Origin: Phycicoccus elongatus Lp2
GTDB lineage: Bacteria > Actinomycetota > Actinomycetes > Actinomycetales > Dermatophilaceae
NCBI RefSeq assembly: GCF_000367525.1
Contig: NZ_HF570956.1
Location: forward strand, 935,675-999,674
Reading direction: 5' to 3'
Length of the DNA stretch: 64,000 nucleotides
Below, one piece after another: positions 43,733-52,986 of this stretch. The position numbers were made by a program, and so were the translations under genes. Within the stretch, counting starts at the first letter, position 1. Every line of letters starts with the position of its first letter. A model generated the notes under the pieces. It saw nothing but the letters and a program-made list of their open reading frames with translations. It was not told where the DNA came from and did not search any database.

Positions 43733-45058
43733 ATGGCCGACGACGGATCGCGCGCACGGCCCATACCCCAGGGTCGCCCGGGCACCTCCGGCTCCGGGGG
43801 TGCCGAGGACGACGACGTCTTCATCGTCGACACGCGTGGCCGCGGTCGCACGACGCCACCGCGCCCGGCCCGCCGTGAGGCGGAGCCGGCAGGACGGACC
43901 CCGGCCCCGCGGCATACCCCTGGGGAGCGGCGCCGACCACAGCAACGGATCCCTGCGCCGACGGAGCCCACCATGCGTCGCCTCGACGACCAGGGACGCC
44001 CGGCCACGACGATGCCCCCGCCACGACCGCCCCAGGCGTCCCGGCCGCTGACGGCCGAGCAGCCGACGCCCCCGCGCCCACCGCGTCGTCGCAGACCGCT
44101 GCGTTGGGCCGTGCTCGCCCTCGTCGTCGTGCTGGCCTACCTCCTGGGCGTGCCCCTGCACGCCTACTCCGAGGTGACACGCGTCAACGCTGCACCGGCC
44201 GGCGATCGGCCGGCGCCGGGCAAGGGCTCGAACTACCTGCTTCTGGGCTCGGACTCACGCGAAGGGCTCACCGCCGAGCAGCTCGACGAGATGGCCACCG
44301 AACAGGTCGAGGGCAATCGGACCGACACCGTCATGGTGTTGCACCACAGTGACAGCGGCCCCTCGTCCTTGGTCTCGATCCCGCGCGACTCCTACGTGCC
44401 CATTCCGGGTCATGGCACCCAGAAGATCAACGCCGCCTTCGCGATCGGTGGGCCGCAGTTGATGGCGGCCACAGTGGAGCAGGCGACCGGCCTTCGGCTC
44501 GATGGCTATCTCGAGATCGGCTTCGGCGGCTTCGCGGGGGTCGTCGACGCACTCGGCGGCGTGAACATCTGTGTGGCGCAACCGATGGACGACCCGATGG
44601 CCGGGATCAACCTCCAACCCGGCTGTCAGGTGCTGAGTGGGCCGACCGCCCTGGGCTATGTGCGGGCCAGGCACTCCGACCCGCGCGGCGACATCGGCCG
44701 GGCGGAGCGTCAGCGACAGTTCCTCTCAGCGGTCGTCAAGGCGATCGCGACTCCGTCGACCGTCCTCAACCCGGTGACGTACTGGAAGGTCACGCATGCC
44801 GGCGCCGCCGGAGTGCGTCTGGGAGAGGACACCTCACTGAGCGAGACCGTCACGATGCTGTCGACGATGCGCTCGGTCAGTTCAGGGGACGGCAACTCGC
44901 TCGTCGTGCCACTGAAGACGACCGCTCTGCAGACCAAGAACGCCGGGGTCGCCGTGCAGTGGGACAAGGAGCGCGCACTCGCGCTGTTCGAGGCACTCCA
45001 ACGTGACGATCCGTTGACCGCTCCGCCGGCGGGCACGGACGGGGTCCCCTCCGGCTGA
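43733..45058 (+). CDS. LytR-CpsA-Psr (LCP) family cell-wall ligase
   Basis: 441 residues. A Pro/Arg-rich cytoplasmic N terminus (about 120 residues) is followed by one membrane helix (LRWAVLALVVVLAYLLGVPL). The extracellular LCP domain has NYLLLGSDSREGLT, NRTDTVMVLHHSDSG, SLVSIPRDSYVPIPGHGTQKINAAFAIGG, DGYLEIGFGGFAGVVDALGGVNIC and YVRARHSDPRGDIGRAERQRQFL, with the conserved Asp and Arg residues. LCP proteins attach lipid-linked polymers to peptidoglycan. It ends the GT run, fitting the last step of that pathway. GGAGGGG precedes ATG 43733. Confidence 0.94.
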   Translation: MADDGSRARPIPQGRPGTSGSGGAEDDDVFIVDTRGRGRTTPPRPARREAEPAGRTPAPRHTPGERRRPQQRIPAPTEPTMRRLDDQGRPATTMPPPRPPQASRPLTAEQPTPPRPPRRRRPLRWAVLALVVVLAYLLGVPLHAYSEVTRVNAAPAGDRPAPGKGSNYLLLGSDSREGLTAEQLDEMATEQVEGNRTDTVMVLHHSDSGPSSLVSIPRDSYVPIPGHGTQKINAAFAIGGPQLMAATVEQATGLRLDGYLEIGFGGFAGVVDALGGVNICVAQPMDDPMAGINLQPGCQVLSGPTALGYVRARHSDPRGDIGRAERQRQFLSAVVKAIATPSTVLNPVTYWKVTHAGAAGVRLGEDTSLSETVTMLSTMRSVSSGDGNSLVVPLKTTALQTKNAGVAVQWDKERALALFEALQRDDPLTAPPAGTDGVPSG

Positions 45059-45136
45059 AGAACCCGCACCGAAGTTGTGGGCCGGCTCTCCGGTGCTCAG
45101 ACACGGCAGAACCGGCACCCAAGGCCGGCGTCGGCC

Positions 45137-46303
45137 TCAGCCTTTGAGCAACTGGCGCGCCATCACGATCCGCTGGATCTGGTTCGTGCCCTCGTAGATC
45201 TGGGTGATCTTGGCGTCGCGCATCATCCGCTCGAGCGGGAAGTCACGGGTGTAGCCCGCGCCACCGAGCAATTGCACGGCATCAGTGGTCACCCTCATCG
45301 CCACATCAGAGGCGTAACACTTGGCGGCCGCGCCGAAGAAGGACAGGTCAGCATCGTTGCGCTCGGACTTGGCCGCCGCGACGTAGACCATCTGGCGCGC
45401 AGCCTCGAGCTCCATCGCCATGTCGGCGAGCATGAACTGGATGCCCTGGAAGTCGGCGATGTGCTTGCCGAACTGCTTGCGTTCCTTGACGTAGGCCAAG
45501 GCATGGTCGAGGGCACCCTGGGCGATGCCGACGGCCTGCGCGCCGATCGTCACGCGCGTGTGGTCGAGGGTCCGCAGGGCGATCTTGAGCCCCTCACCGG
45601 GGTCGCCCACCATGCGATCGGCGGGGATGCGGCAATTGTCGAAGTGCAGCTCGCGCGTGGGACTGCCCTTGATCCCGAGTTTGCGCTCCTTCTCGCCGAA
45701 GGTGAAGCCCTCGTCGGACTTCTCGACCACGAAGGCGGTCACATTGTTGCCGCGCGGGCCGTCGGGATCGGTGACGGCCAGGACCGTGTAGTACTGCGAG
45801 ACACCGGCATTGGTGATCCACGACTTCTGGCCGTTGAGGACGAAGTGGTCACCGTCCGCCTTCGCCCGACACTTCATGCCCGCGGTGTCCGAGCCGGCCT
45901 CACGTTCGGACAGCCCGTAGGAGAATCCGGCTTCTCCACGTGCCAGCGGCGGGAGGTACGTCGCCTTGATCGCTTCGGATCCGCCCAGGATCACCGGCAT
46001 CGAACCGAGCTTGTTGACGGCCGGGATGAGGGAGGCGCTGGCGTCGGCGCGGGCGACCTCCTCGATGACGATGCAGGTGGCGAGCGCATCGGCGCCCACC
46101 CCGTCGTACTCCTCCGGCACGTGTGGAGCGAAGAAGTCGCTGGCCACCAAGGCGTCGTGCGCCTCCTGGGGGTAGCGGGCCTCCTCGTCGACCGCCGCGG
46201 CATACGGGGCGATCTTGTCCTTGACCACCTCCTGCACCGCCGCGCGTAGTTCCTCGTGGAACTCGCTGGTCCGAAACAGGTCGAAGTCGTTCGCGCCGCT
46301 CAC
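45137..46303 (-). CDS. Acyl-CoA dehydrogenase
   Basis: 388 residues. FAD-linked oxidation of acyl-CoA to enoyl-CoA. FADEND motifs: YGLSEREAGSDTAGMKCRAK, LNGQKSWITNAGVSQYYTVLA, GIAQGALDHALAYVKERKQFGK, QLLGGAGYTRDFPLERMMRDAKITQIYEGTNQIQRI with the catalytic Glu in YEGTN. The chain-length range (short-chain/butyryl type) is a guess from overall resemblance. GTG 46303 has a leaderless promoter box; between it and the next gene lies a strong palindrome. Confidence 0.94.
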   Translation of the reverse strand: MSGANDFDLFRTSEFHEELRAAVQEVVKDKIAPYAAAVDEEARYPQEAHDALVASDFFAPHVPEEYDGVGADALATCIVIEEVARADASASLIPAVNKLGSMPVILGGSEAIKATYLPPLARGEAGFSYGLSEREAGSDTAGMKCRAKADGDHFVLNGQKSWITNAGVSQYYTVLAVTDPDGPRGNNVTAFVVEKSDEGFTFGEKERKLGIKGSPTRELHFDNCRIPADRMVGDPGEGLKIALRTLDHTRVTIGAQAVGIAQGALDHALAYVKERKQFGKHIADFQGIQFMLADMAMELEAARQMVYVAAAKSERNDADLSFFGAAAKCYASDVAMRVTTDAVQLLGGAGYTRDFPLERMMRDAKITQIYEGTNQIQRIVMARQLLKG

Positions 46304-46310
46304 GCCGCCA

Positions 46311-46316
46311 AGGTTA
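46311..46316 (-). promoter_or_regulatory. -10 box TAACCT, leaderless start of acyl-CoA dehydrogenase
   Basis: TAACCT on the minus strand, seven bases before GTG 46303. Confidence 0.5.
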
Positions 46317-46382
46317 CCTGCGCGTATGCCGCGTGCTCACCGGCCGTGGGGAGCGCCACGCCCGCTCGACGCCAATTTCCCG

Positions 46383-46500
46383 GAACAGATCTCGCAGCGG
46401 GACACACGTATACGTGTGTCCCGCTGCGACATCTGTTCTCCCGCCGAACTCAACTCGCACCAGACCACATCCATACGTGTGTCCCGCTGCGACATCTGTC
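46383..46500. repeat. 56-base palindrome plus a third half copy
   Basis: 46383-46438 is a palindrome with 28-base arms (core CAGCGGGACACACGTA, centre GTATAC) and one mismatched pair. A third copy of one arm (TACGTGTGTCCCGCTGCGAC and ATCTGT after it) lies at 46474-46500. The block fills most of the gap between the acyl-CoA dehydrogenase start and the oxidoreductase stop. It could be a repeat family, a terminator for the oxidoreductase gene, or an operator for the dehydrogenase. Confidence 0.85.
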
Positions 46501-46506
46501 CGGACG

Positions 46507-47528
46507 TCACGCGAGTTCCGGGATGACCTCTCGCTCGAAGGCCTCGACGCCCGAGGTGTCATAGGCCGCCTCGGCGAAGTTGGCGATGGCGTAGCCCAGC
46601 CCTGCCGTGCCGAGGGCGGTGAGACGCTCGAGGAGTTGCTCGGGCGTGCCGCAGCCCGGCGACGTTGCGTAGTGACGCATCCGCGCCTCGACCTTGTCCT
46701 GCGGCACACCGCCTCGCTCGAGGCGCGGTCGCGGATGCCGGCGAGCCGATCGTCGATCTCGCCTTGGCTGTGGCCGATGACGACATCGAGGTTGGTCGAA
46801 CGCGTGATCTCGGCGTCGTCCCGCCCGACGGCGGCGCAGTGACCCCTGAGGAGCTCGTCCTTGTGCACGAAGTCCGGCAACGACCCACCGGCGAAGTTCG
46901 TGTAGTCGGCATACCGTGCGGCTATGCGGAGGGTGACCTTCTCGCCCCCACCGGCGATCCACAGGGGAATGCCGTTCGCCGGGCTGCCCTCGATGCTGCT
47001 GCCCTGCAAGGGCAGCGGGAAGTTCAGCGCCCCAGCGACCTGGTAGTGGGTCCCGTCGAGCGTTCCGGAGCCGGTCGTCCACATCTGGCGCATGATCTCC
47101 ACGCCCTCGCGCAGTCGGCCGAGTCGCTCCTTCGGCGGCGGGAACCCGTAGCCGTAGGCCCGCCATTCGTGCTCGTACCACCCGGCGCCGATGCCCATCT
47201 CGACCCGTCCCCCGGACACGATGTCGACGGTCGTGGCCACTTTGGCCAGATAGGCCGGAGGCCGATACGCCATGCACGTGCACATCTGGCCGAGTCGGAT
47301 CCGGGAGGTGATGCCGGCATAGGCCGCCATGAGCGACCACGCCTCATGGGTCGCCTCCTGCGTGGGATGCAGGAGCGTGTGGAAGTGGTCATAGACCCAC
47401 AACGAGGCCCACTGATCGTTCTCGTCGGCCCGACGAGCAAGCCCCGCCATGACGCCCCACTGTTGGGCAGGCTCGATGCCGACCAGATCGTGGCGCCAGC
47501 CCTGGGGAATGAAGAGTCCGAATCGCAT
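46507..47528 (-). pseudogene. LLM-class F420-dependent oxidoreductase, frameshifted
   Basis: From ATG 47528 the frame encodes [80 protein letters not shown] and [20 protein letters not shown], a luciferase-like F420 enzyme. Near 46721 (RDRASSE) one base appears to be missing. The family C terminus ([20 protein letters not shown] to REVIPELA) continues in another frame to the stop at 46507. Unless this is a sequencing error, the last 70 residues are lost from the main product. Without the shift the length would be about 340 residues. It would use the F420 made by FbiA/FbiB. Confidence 0.85.
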
Positions 47529-47534
47529 TCCCCC

Positions 47535-47540
47535 ATCCTG
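47535..47540 (-). promoter_or_regulatory. -10-like box CAGGAT before the F420 oxidoreductase
   Basis: CAGGAT on the minus strand, six bases before ATG 47528. The same hexamer at the same spacing precedes fbiA (20566). Confidence 0.4.
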
Positions 47541-47609
47541 CCGCCTCCACGGCCGGCCGGGTGGGTTGCTTCCCACGCGAACCGCCCGGTCACGGTCACC
47601 TCCGACAAC

Positions 47610-47615
47610 TACAGT
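47610..47615 (+). promoter_or_regulatory. -10 box TACAGT, leaderless start at 47622
   Basis: TACAGT, six bases before ATG 47622. Confidence 0.5.
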
Positions 47616-47621
47616 GCAGCC

Positions 47622-48794
47622 ATGCCTCCGCACGTCACGGTCGTCGGCACGTCCTACGTCGGCCTGTCCCTGGCTGTCCTGCTCAGCGAGGTCGCGGACG
47701 TCACCGCCTACGACATCGACGAGAGTCGGCTCGAATTCCTCGGGCGCGGCCAGAGCCCCATCGACGATCCCGACATCGAGGCCCGGCTTGCCGCCGGCCC
47801 GCTCGACATGAGACTGACCAGTGACCGGGCCACTGCCTACGAGGGTGCGGACTTCGTCGTCGTCGCCACCCCGACCGACTACGACCCGGCGACGAACTAT
47901 TTCAACACCACCTCGGTCGAGCAGGTCGTCGGCGATGTCATCACGATGGCCCCCACGGCGACGGCCGTCATCAAGTCCACCATTCCGGTCGGCTTCACGC
48001 GGCGACTCCGGGCGCAACTGGGCACCGATCGGGTGATCTTCTCCCCCGAGTTCCTGCGTGAAGGGCGCGCCCTCCACGACAATCTCCACCCGTCCCGGAT
48101 CGTCGTCGGGGACGAAGGGCCCGAGGGGCGCGCGTTCGCCGACCTGCTCGCGAGCGCTGCCCTGGACCACGATGTGCCGATCCTGCTGACCGGCAGCACC
48201 GAAGCCGAGGCGATCAAGCTGTTCGCCAACACCTACCTGGCCATGCGCGTCGCCTTCTTCAACGAACTCGACACGTATGCCGCGACGCACCTCCTCGACA
48301 CCCGGCAGATCATCGAGGGGGTGGGTCTGGACCCTCGCATCGGTCTGCACTACAACAACCCGTCCTTCGGCTACGGCGGCTACTGCCTTCCCAAGGACAC
48401 CAAGCAACTCCTGGCCAACTACGCGGACGTGCCCCAGACCCTCATCTCGGCGATCGTCGAGGCCAACACCACCCGCAAGGACTTCGTCGCCGCCGACATC
48501 GTCGCGCGCAAACCACGCACTGTCGGCATCCACCGCCTGGTCATGAAGGCCGGCTCGGACAACTTCCGTAGCAGCAGTGTCCAGGGGATCATGAAGCGCC
48601 TGAAGGCCAAGGGCATCGAGGTGCTGGTCCACGAGCCCGAACTGCGCGCCGACAGCTACTTCGGCTCCCGTGTCGTGCGCGATCTGCAGGAACTCAAGGA
48701 CTCGTGCGACCTCATCGTCGCCAACCGCATGTCACCGGAACTCACCGACGTCGCCGAAAAGGTCTACACGCGGGATATCTTCGGTCATGACTGA
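47622..48794 (+). CDS. UDP-glucose/nucleotide-sugar 6-dehydrogenase
   Basis: 390 residues, the short enterobacterial-like Ugd length. NAD-binding [86 protein letters not shown]; central Lys in [22 protein letters not shown]; catalytic Cys in [16 protein letters not shown]. It oxidises a UDP-hexose to a UDP-uronic acid in two NAD steps. Placed near the glycan island, it would supply uronate units; UDP-glucose as substrate is likely but not proven. Confidence 0.92.
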   Translation: MPPHVTVVGTSYVGLSLAVLLSEVADVTAYDIDESRLEFLGRGQSPIDDPDIEARLAAGPLDMRLTSDRATAYEGADFVVVATPTDYDPATNYFNTTSVEQVVGDVITMAPTATAVIKSTIPVGFTRRLRAQLGTDRVIFSPEFLREGRALHDNLHPSRIVVGDEGPEGRAFADLLASAALDHDVPILLTGSTEAEAIKLFANTYLAMRVAFFNELDTYAATHLLDTRQIIEGVGLDPRIGLHYNNPSFGYGGYCLPKDTKQLLANYADVPQTLISAIVEANTTRKDFVAADIVARKPRTVGIHRLVMKAGSDNFRSSSVQGIMKRLKAKGIEVLVHEPELRADSYFGSRVVRDLQELKDSCDLIVANRMSPELTDVAEKVYTRDIFGHD

Positions 48795-48799
48795 CCGGA

Positions 48800-48805
48800 C
48801 ATGAT
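48800..48805 (+). promoter_or_regulatory. -10-like box CATGAT, leaderless start at 48812
   Basis: CATGAT, six bases before ATG 48812. Confidence 0.35.
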
Positions 48806-48811
48806 GGGGTC

Positions 48812-49273
48812 ATGAGTGTCACACCCGTGGGTCACCAGAACGACCCCGTCATCATCCGCGAACTCCTCATGGACCCCGGCGTCTGGATCATGGTCGGTCT
48901 CTCGACCAACTCCGATCGGCCTGCTCACTCGATCGCGCGTTGGCTCACCCACGAGCAGGGCCGCACGGTCATCCCCGTGCACCCCAAGGCCGAGAGTGTT
49001 TTCGGGGAGACGGGCTACGCGACGCTCGCTGACGTGCCGGACCAGGACATCAAGGTCGTCGACTGCTTCGTCAGCAGTGAGCATGTCGGGGCCGTCGTCG
49101 ACGACGTGATCGCCCACAAGGACCGCCTGCTCATCGATGCCGTGTGGCTGCAGAAAGGTGTCGTCGACGAGGCGGCCGCCGCCCGGGCTGCCGAAGCAGG
49201 CCTCGAGGTCGTCATGGACACGTGCCCAAAGATCGAGCGGCGTCGGATGATCGGCGAAGGACAGGTCCGCTGA
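48812..49273 (+). CDS. CoA-binding domain protein (YccU-like)
   Basis: 153 residues, a single Rossmann CoA-binding domain: GVWIMVGLSTNSDRPAHSIARWL, VIPVHPKAESVFGETGYATLADV, IKVVDCFVSSEHVGAVVDDVI, WLQKGVVDEAAAARAAEAGLEVVMDTCPKIE. It resembles the N-terminal domain of acyl-CoA synthetases and stand-alone YccU proteins; ligand and role are unknown. It follows the UDP-sugar dehydrogenase by 17 bases. Confidence 0.9.
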   Translation: MSVTPVGHQNDPVIIRELLMDPGVWIMVGLSTNSDRPAHSIARWLTHEQGRTVIPVHPKAESVFGETGYATLADVPDQDIKVVDCFVSSEHVGAVVDDVIAHKDRLLIDAVWLQKGVVDEAAAARAAEAGLEVVMDTCPKIERRRMIGEGQVR

Positions 49274-49300
49274 TCCCCTGACCGGGACGGTGTCGGCGGC

Positions 49301-49948
49301 TCAGGTCAGGAGGTCCTTCAAGGACGGGGCCAGGGCACGGAAGGCGCGGCCCCGATGCGAGATCGCATTCTTCTCCACGTCGGTGTACTCCGCCAGGGTG
49401 CGGACCGGTCCGGACTCCTGCTCAGCGGGAACGAAGATCGGGTCGTAGCCAAAACCGTTCTGACCACGCGCGATTCGCTCGAGGTGGCCGGAGACGCGAC
49501 CCTCGGCCGCGGCATACCGGCCATCGGGGAGCGCCACGACGGCGGCGCACACGAAGGCAGCCCCACGGTGCTCGTCGGGCACGTCGGCGACCTGCTCGAG
49601 CAGGAGCGTGAGGTTCGCCCGATCCTTGTCGGCGCGGGCCGCGTCGGCACCGGCGCGCGTCCCGGACCAGCGCGCCGAGAAGACGCCGGGGCATCCACCG
49701 AGCACCTCGACAGCGAGGCCGGAATCGTCGGCGATGGCCGGCATGCCGGTCGCGGCCGCGACGGCGCGCGCCTTGAGCAGTGAGTTCCCCTCGAAGGTCA
49801 CCTCGGTCTCGGGCACATCGGCGACGTCGGGGTATGCCGTCACCGGCACGATCTCGAGGTCGAGCTCGCTGACGAGGTCACCGAGGATCTGCTCGAGTTC
49901 GTGGACCTTGTGCTCGTTGCGGGTCGCGAGCACGACGCGGCGCGTCAC
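49301..49948 (-). CDS. rdgB: Non-canonical purine NTP pyrophosphatase (RdgB/HAM1)
   Basis: 215 residues. It hydrolyses dITP, ITP and XTP to monophosphates, keeping them out of DNA. Motifs: [77 protein letters not shown] and [12 protein letters not shown], with the catalytic DDSG Asp. GTG 49948 overlaps the rph stop (GTGA), the classic rph-rdgB pairing. Confidence 0.96.
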   Translation of the reverse strand: MTRRVVLATRNEHKVHELEQILGDLVSELDLEIVPVTAYPDVADVPETEVTFEGNSLLKARAVAAATGMPAIADDSGLAVEVLGGCPGVFSARWSGTRAGADAARADKDRANLTLLLEQVADVPDEHRGAAFVCAAVVALPDGRYAAAEGRVSGHLERIARGQNGFGYDPIFVPAEQESGPVRTLAEYTDVEKNAISHRGRAFRALAPSLKDLLT

Positions 49949-50706
49949 CGGACGCGCTCGCGGGCCGGTGCGGTCAGGGCCTCCTGCTGGAGCGCGGACA
50001 GTTGGGCGCAGGCGGCCGTCGCGAGCCCCAACAGACTGTCCAGGACACCGCGGTCGAAGGCTGCGCCGGCGCCTTCAGCGGTCCCCTGGACCTCGATGAA
50101 CTCCCCCGAGCCGGTCATGACGACGTTCATGTCCGTGTCGGCCGTCGAGTCCTCCGGGTAGTCGAGGTCGGCGACTGGGACACCGCCCACGACGCCGACA
50201 GAGACCGCGGCAACGGAGTCGACGAGCGGACTGGCGTCCTTGCCGATCAGGCCCTTGGCCCGTGCATCCTCGAGGGCGTCGACGAGGGCCACATAGGCAC
50301 CGGTGATGGAGGCGGTCCGGGTCCCACCGTCTGCCTGGAGCACATCGCAGTCGATGACAATGGTGTTCTCCCCCAACGCTTTCGTGTCGATGATGGCGCG
50401 CAAGGAGCGACCGATGAGTCGGGAGATCTCATGGGTGCGTCCACCGACGCGCCCCTTGCGCGACTCCCGGTCGGAGCGGGTGTTCGTCGAGCGCGGCAGC
50501 ATCTCGTACTCCGAGGTGACCCAGCCCGTGCCCTTGCCCTTGAGCCAGCGCGGCACACCCTCGGTGAAGGAGGCAGCGCACAGCACGCGGGTGCGACCGA
50601 ACTCGACGAGGACGCTGCCCTCGGCGTGGTCGAGCCAGTTGCGGGTGATCCGGATGTCGCGGAGTTGGTCGGGGGCGCGGCCGTCGTGGCGTGGGGCGTC
50701 GGTCAT
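49945..50706 (-). CDS. rph: Ribonuclease PH
   Basis: 253 residues. Phosphorolytic 3'-5' exoribonuclease for tRNA 3' ends. Motifs: [96 protein letters not shown] and [23 protein letters not shown] 50706 is seven bases downstream of TAGCCT, part of which is the stop codon of purE. Co-transcribed with rdgB. Confidence 0.96.
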   Translation of the reverse strand: MTDAPRHDGRAPDQLRDIRITRNWLDHAEGSVLVEFGRTRVLCAASFTEGVPRWLKGKGTGWVTSEYEMLPRSTNTRSDRESRKGRVGGRTHEISRLIGRSLRAIIDTKALGENTIVIDCDVLQADGGTRTASITGAYVALVDALEDARAKGLIGKDASPLVDSVAAVSVGVVGGVPVADLDYPEDSTADTDMNVVMTGSGEFIEVQGTAEGAGAAFDRGVLDSLLGLATAACAQLSALQQEALTAPARERVR

Positions 50707-50713
50707 GCGCCCA

Positions 50714-50719
50714 AGGCTA
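50714..50719 (-). promoter_or_regulatory. -10 box TAGCCT, leaderless start of rph
   Basis: TAGCCT on the minus strand, seven bases before ATG 50706. Its TAG is the purE stop codon. Confidence 0.5.
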
Positions 50720-51238
50720 GTTGGCGCGTCGTTCCCGCAGGGCCGCACCCTTGGCCCGGGCCTGATCGCCCAGGTCACCGCGGAAGGCGTCCATCGCCAC
50801 GCGGATCCGGGCCGCCTCCCCGTCGGCGCCGCTGCCCAGGATGCGGGCTGCGAGCAGGCCGGCGTTGCGCGCCCCCCCGATCGAGACAGTTGCCACCGGC
50901 ACCCCGGCCGGCATCTGCACGATCGACAGCAGGGAGTCCATGCCGTCCAGGTACGTGAGCGGCACGGGCACACCGATGACCGGCAGCGATGTCACCGACG
51001 CGAGCATGCCGGGCAGGTGGGCCGCACCGCCGGCCCCCGCGATGAGGACCTGCAACCCACGATTTGCGGCCCCACGCCCGTAGGCGATCATCTCTTCCGG
51101 CATCCGGTGCGCCGAGACGACATCGACCTCGTGGTCGATCCCGAACTCGGTCAGGGCGATCGACGCGGCCTCCATGACCGGCCAGTCACTGTCGCTGCCC
51201 ATCACGATGCCGACGACGGGGCCACTCGCCTGAGTCAT
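50717..51238 (-). CDS. purE: 5-(carboxyamino)imidazole ribonucleotide mutase
   Basis: 173 residues. It converts N5-CAIR to CAIR in purine synthesis. The conserved [19 protein letters not shown] loop, [45 protein letters not shown] and [23 protein letters not shown] are all present, including the catalytic His of SAHRMP. ATG 51238 overlaps the purK stop (ATGA). Confidence 0.97.
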   Translation of the reverse strand: MTQASGPVVGIVMGSDSDWPVMEAASIALTEFGIDHEVDVVSAHRMPEEMIAYGRGAANRGLQVLIAGAGGAAHLPGMLASVTSLPVIGVPVPLTYLDGMDSLLSIVQMPAGVPVATVSIGGARNAGLLAARILGSGADGEAARIRVAMDAFRGDLGDQARAKGAALRERRAN

Positions 51239-52407
51239 TCCCTGACCTTCCCTTGGATGTATGCCGCAGCATGGCCCGCGCGTTCGCGCAGGCTCGCGAG
51301 GTCGTCGCCGCTGACATTGACGTGGCCGATCTTGCGACCGGGCCGGACGCCCTTGCCATAGAGGTGCACCTTGGCGCCCGGGTCACGGGCCATGACGTGC
51401 CGATAACTCGAGTAGAGCTCCTCATCCTCACCCCCGAGCACATTGGCCATGACGGTCCAGCGCTCGTGCGGCGACGGATCCCCCAGCGGCAGGTCGAGCA
51501 CGGCCCGCAGGTGTTGCTCGAACTGACCCGTGACCGCGCCGTCCATCGACCAGTGCCCGGAGTTGTGCGGACGCATGGCCAACTCATTGACGACGACGCG
51601 GCCATCGGCCAACTCGAAGAGCTCGACGGCAAGCACCCCGGTCACGTCGAGGGCACCAGCGATCCGGAGTGCGATGTGTGTCGCCGCGGCAGCCTCGCCG
51701 CCGGTGAGGGCGGGCGCCGGCGCCAGCACCTCGGTGCAGATCCCGTCGGTCTGCACGGTCTCCACGATCGGCCACGCCGCAGCCTGGCCGGAGGGGCTGC
51801 GGGCCACGAGGGCCGCGAGTTCGCGCACGAAGGGCACGCGCTCCTCGAGCAGCAGCCCGGTCTCGGCCGTCCCCTCGTGGGCCAGCCACTGCGTGAGGTC
51901 CCCGGCACTCCCCGCGACGAGCACGCCCTTGCCGTCATAACCCCCGCGCGGCGTCTTGGCGATGATCGGCCAGCCGACCTCGGCACCGAAGGCCTCCACC
52001 TCGGCCGGAGTGCGTGCCACGGCCCACGCCGGGCACGGCACGTCGAGTGCGGTCAGCCGCTCGCGCATCGCGATCTTGTCCTGCGCAAAGACCAGCGCCT
52101 CGGGGCGGGGATGGACGGGGACACCTGTTGCCACCAAGGCGGCCAGGATGTCGGCGGGGACGTGTTCGTGGTCGAAGGTCACGACATCGCAGTGCTCGGC
52201 GAGGGCGAGGACGGCCTCCAGGTCGGTGTGCTGGCCCACCGGCGCCGAGGGGATCACCAGGGCCGCGGAGGCGTCCGCAGCCTCCGCGAGGACGCTGAGG
52301 GTCAGTCCCAGTTCAGCGGCCGGGCCCGCGCACATACGGGCCAGTTGCCCACCGCCGATGATGCCGACGACAGGGAATCCGCCGGGGCTGCGAACGGGCT
52401 TCGACAC
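51235..52407 (-). CDS. purK: 5-(carboxyamino)imidazole ribonucleotide synthase
   Basis: 390 residues, ATP-grasp enzyme making N5-CAIR from AIR, ATP and bicarbonate. N-terminal [23 protein letters not shown]-grasp segments [89 protein letters not shown] 52407 was chosen from family length and a leaderless -10 box. Operon purK-purE. Confidence 0.96.
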   Translation of the reverse strand: MSKPVRSPGGFPVVGIIGGGQLARMCAGPAAELGLTLSVLAEAADASAALVIPSAPVGQHTDLEAVLALAEHCDVVTFDHEHVPADILAALVATGVPVHPRPEALVFAQDKIAMRERLTALDVPCPAWAVARTPAEVEAFGAEVGWPIIAKTPRGGYDGKGVLVAGSAGDLTQWLAHEGTAETGLLLEERVPFVRELAALVARSPSGQAAAWPIVETVQTDGICTEVLAPAPALTGGEAAAATHIALRIAGALDVTGVLAVELFELADGRVVVNELAMRPHNSGHWSMDGAVTGQFEQHLRAVLDLPLGDPSPHERWTVMANVLGGEDEELYSSYRHVMARDPGAKVHLYGKGVRPGRKIGHVNVSGDDLASLRERAGHAAAYIQGKVRE

Positions 52408-52414
52408 GGAACCG

Positions 52415-52420
52415 AGCGTA
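52415..52420 (-). promoter_or_regulatory. -10 box TACGCT, leaderless start of purK
   Basis: TACGCT on the minus strand, seven bases before GTG 52407. The divergent GtrA gene has the same hexamer 15 bases away. Confidence 0.5.
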
Positions 52421-52434
52421 GTGCCCGGCGCGGT

Positions 52435-52440
52435 TACGCT
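52435..52440 (+). promoter_or_regulatory. -10 box TACGCT, leaderless start of GtrA gene
   Basis: TACGCT, six bases before GTG 52447. Confidence 0.5.
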
Positions 52441-52446
52441 TCGTCC

Positions 52447-52965
52447 GTGCCCCCCGCCGGTGCCCCTCGGGGCCTCCTCGACCGCCTCCGCGGCGCGATC
52501 GACCTCTTGTATCGCGAGATGCTCAAGTTCGGCGTCGTCGGTGCGGTGGCCTTCGTCGTCGACATGGGCACCTTCAACCTGCTCCGCCATGGGCTCTTCG
52601 CCCACAAGCCGACCACCGCGACGGTCATCTCGGCCCTGGTCGCGACCGTCGTCGCCTGGGTGGGCAACCGGGCCTGGACGTTCCGGCACCGACGCAATCG
52701 GCCCGCTCATCACGAGGCCCTGCTCTTCGCCGGCACCAACGGTGCCGCGATGCTGGTCCAGATGGGAGTCGTCGGTTTCAGCCACTATGTGCTGGCCCTG
52801 CAGACCCTGACCGCGGACAACATCGCCAAGTTCCTCGGCATCGCCCTGGGCACCCTGCTGCGGTTCTGGGCCTACCGACGTTTCGTCTTCGCCGGGGAAC
52901 CCATCGACGCGCGGAGCACCCCGTCGGTCGACGATCCGGAACCCACGGTCGACGACCGCCGCTGA
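52447..52965 (+). CDS. GtrA family membrane protein
   Basis: 172 residues with four membrane segments: EMLKFGVVGAVAFVVDMGTFNLLR, TATVISALVATVVAWVGNRAWTFR, EALLFAGTNGAAMLVQMGVVGFSHYVL and IAKFLGIALGTLLRFWAYRRFVF. The N-R-x-W-T-F-R and F-W-x-Y-R-x-F-V-F signatures are classic GtrA. These proteins are thought to help move polyprenyl-linked sugars across the membrane. GTG 52447 is supported by promoter spacing. Confidence 0.92.
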   Translation: MPPAGAPRGLLDRLRGAIDLLYREMLKFGVVGAVAFVVDMGTFNLLRHGLFAHKPTTATVISALVATVVAWVGNRAWTFRHRRNRPAHHEALLFAGTNGAAMLVQMGVVGFSHYVLALQTLTADNIAKFLGIALGTLLRFWAYRRFVFAGEPIDARSTPSVDDPEPTVDDRR

Positions 52966-52986
52966 CGGCGATCAGGGCTGCGGCAG

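Noticed and set aside
46383..46500. CRISPR array
   Set aside because: Only three copies, two of them inverted, with no regular spacers and no cas genes.
46314..46506. Protein-coding extension through the 46383-46500 palindromes (repeated HTY-CVPLR segments in open frames)
   Set aside because: The peptide repeats are only the translation of the palindromic DNA; frames are open on both strands and end in the repeats.
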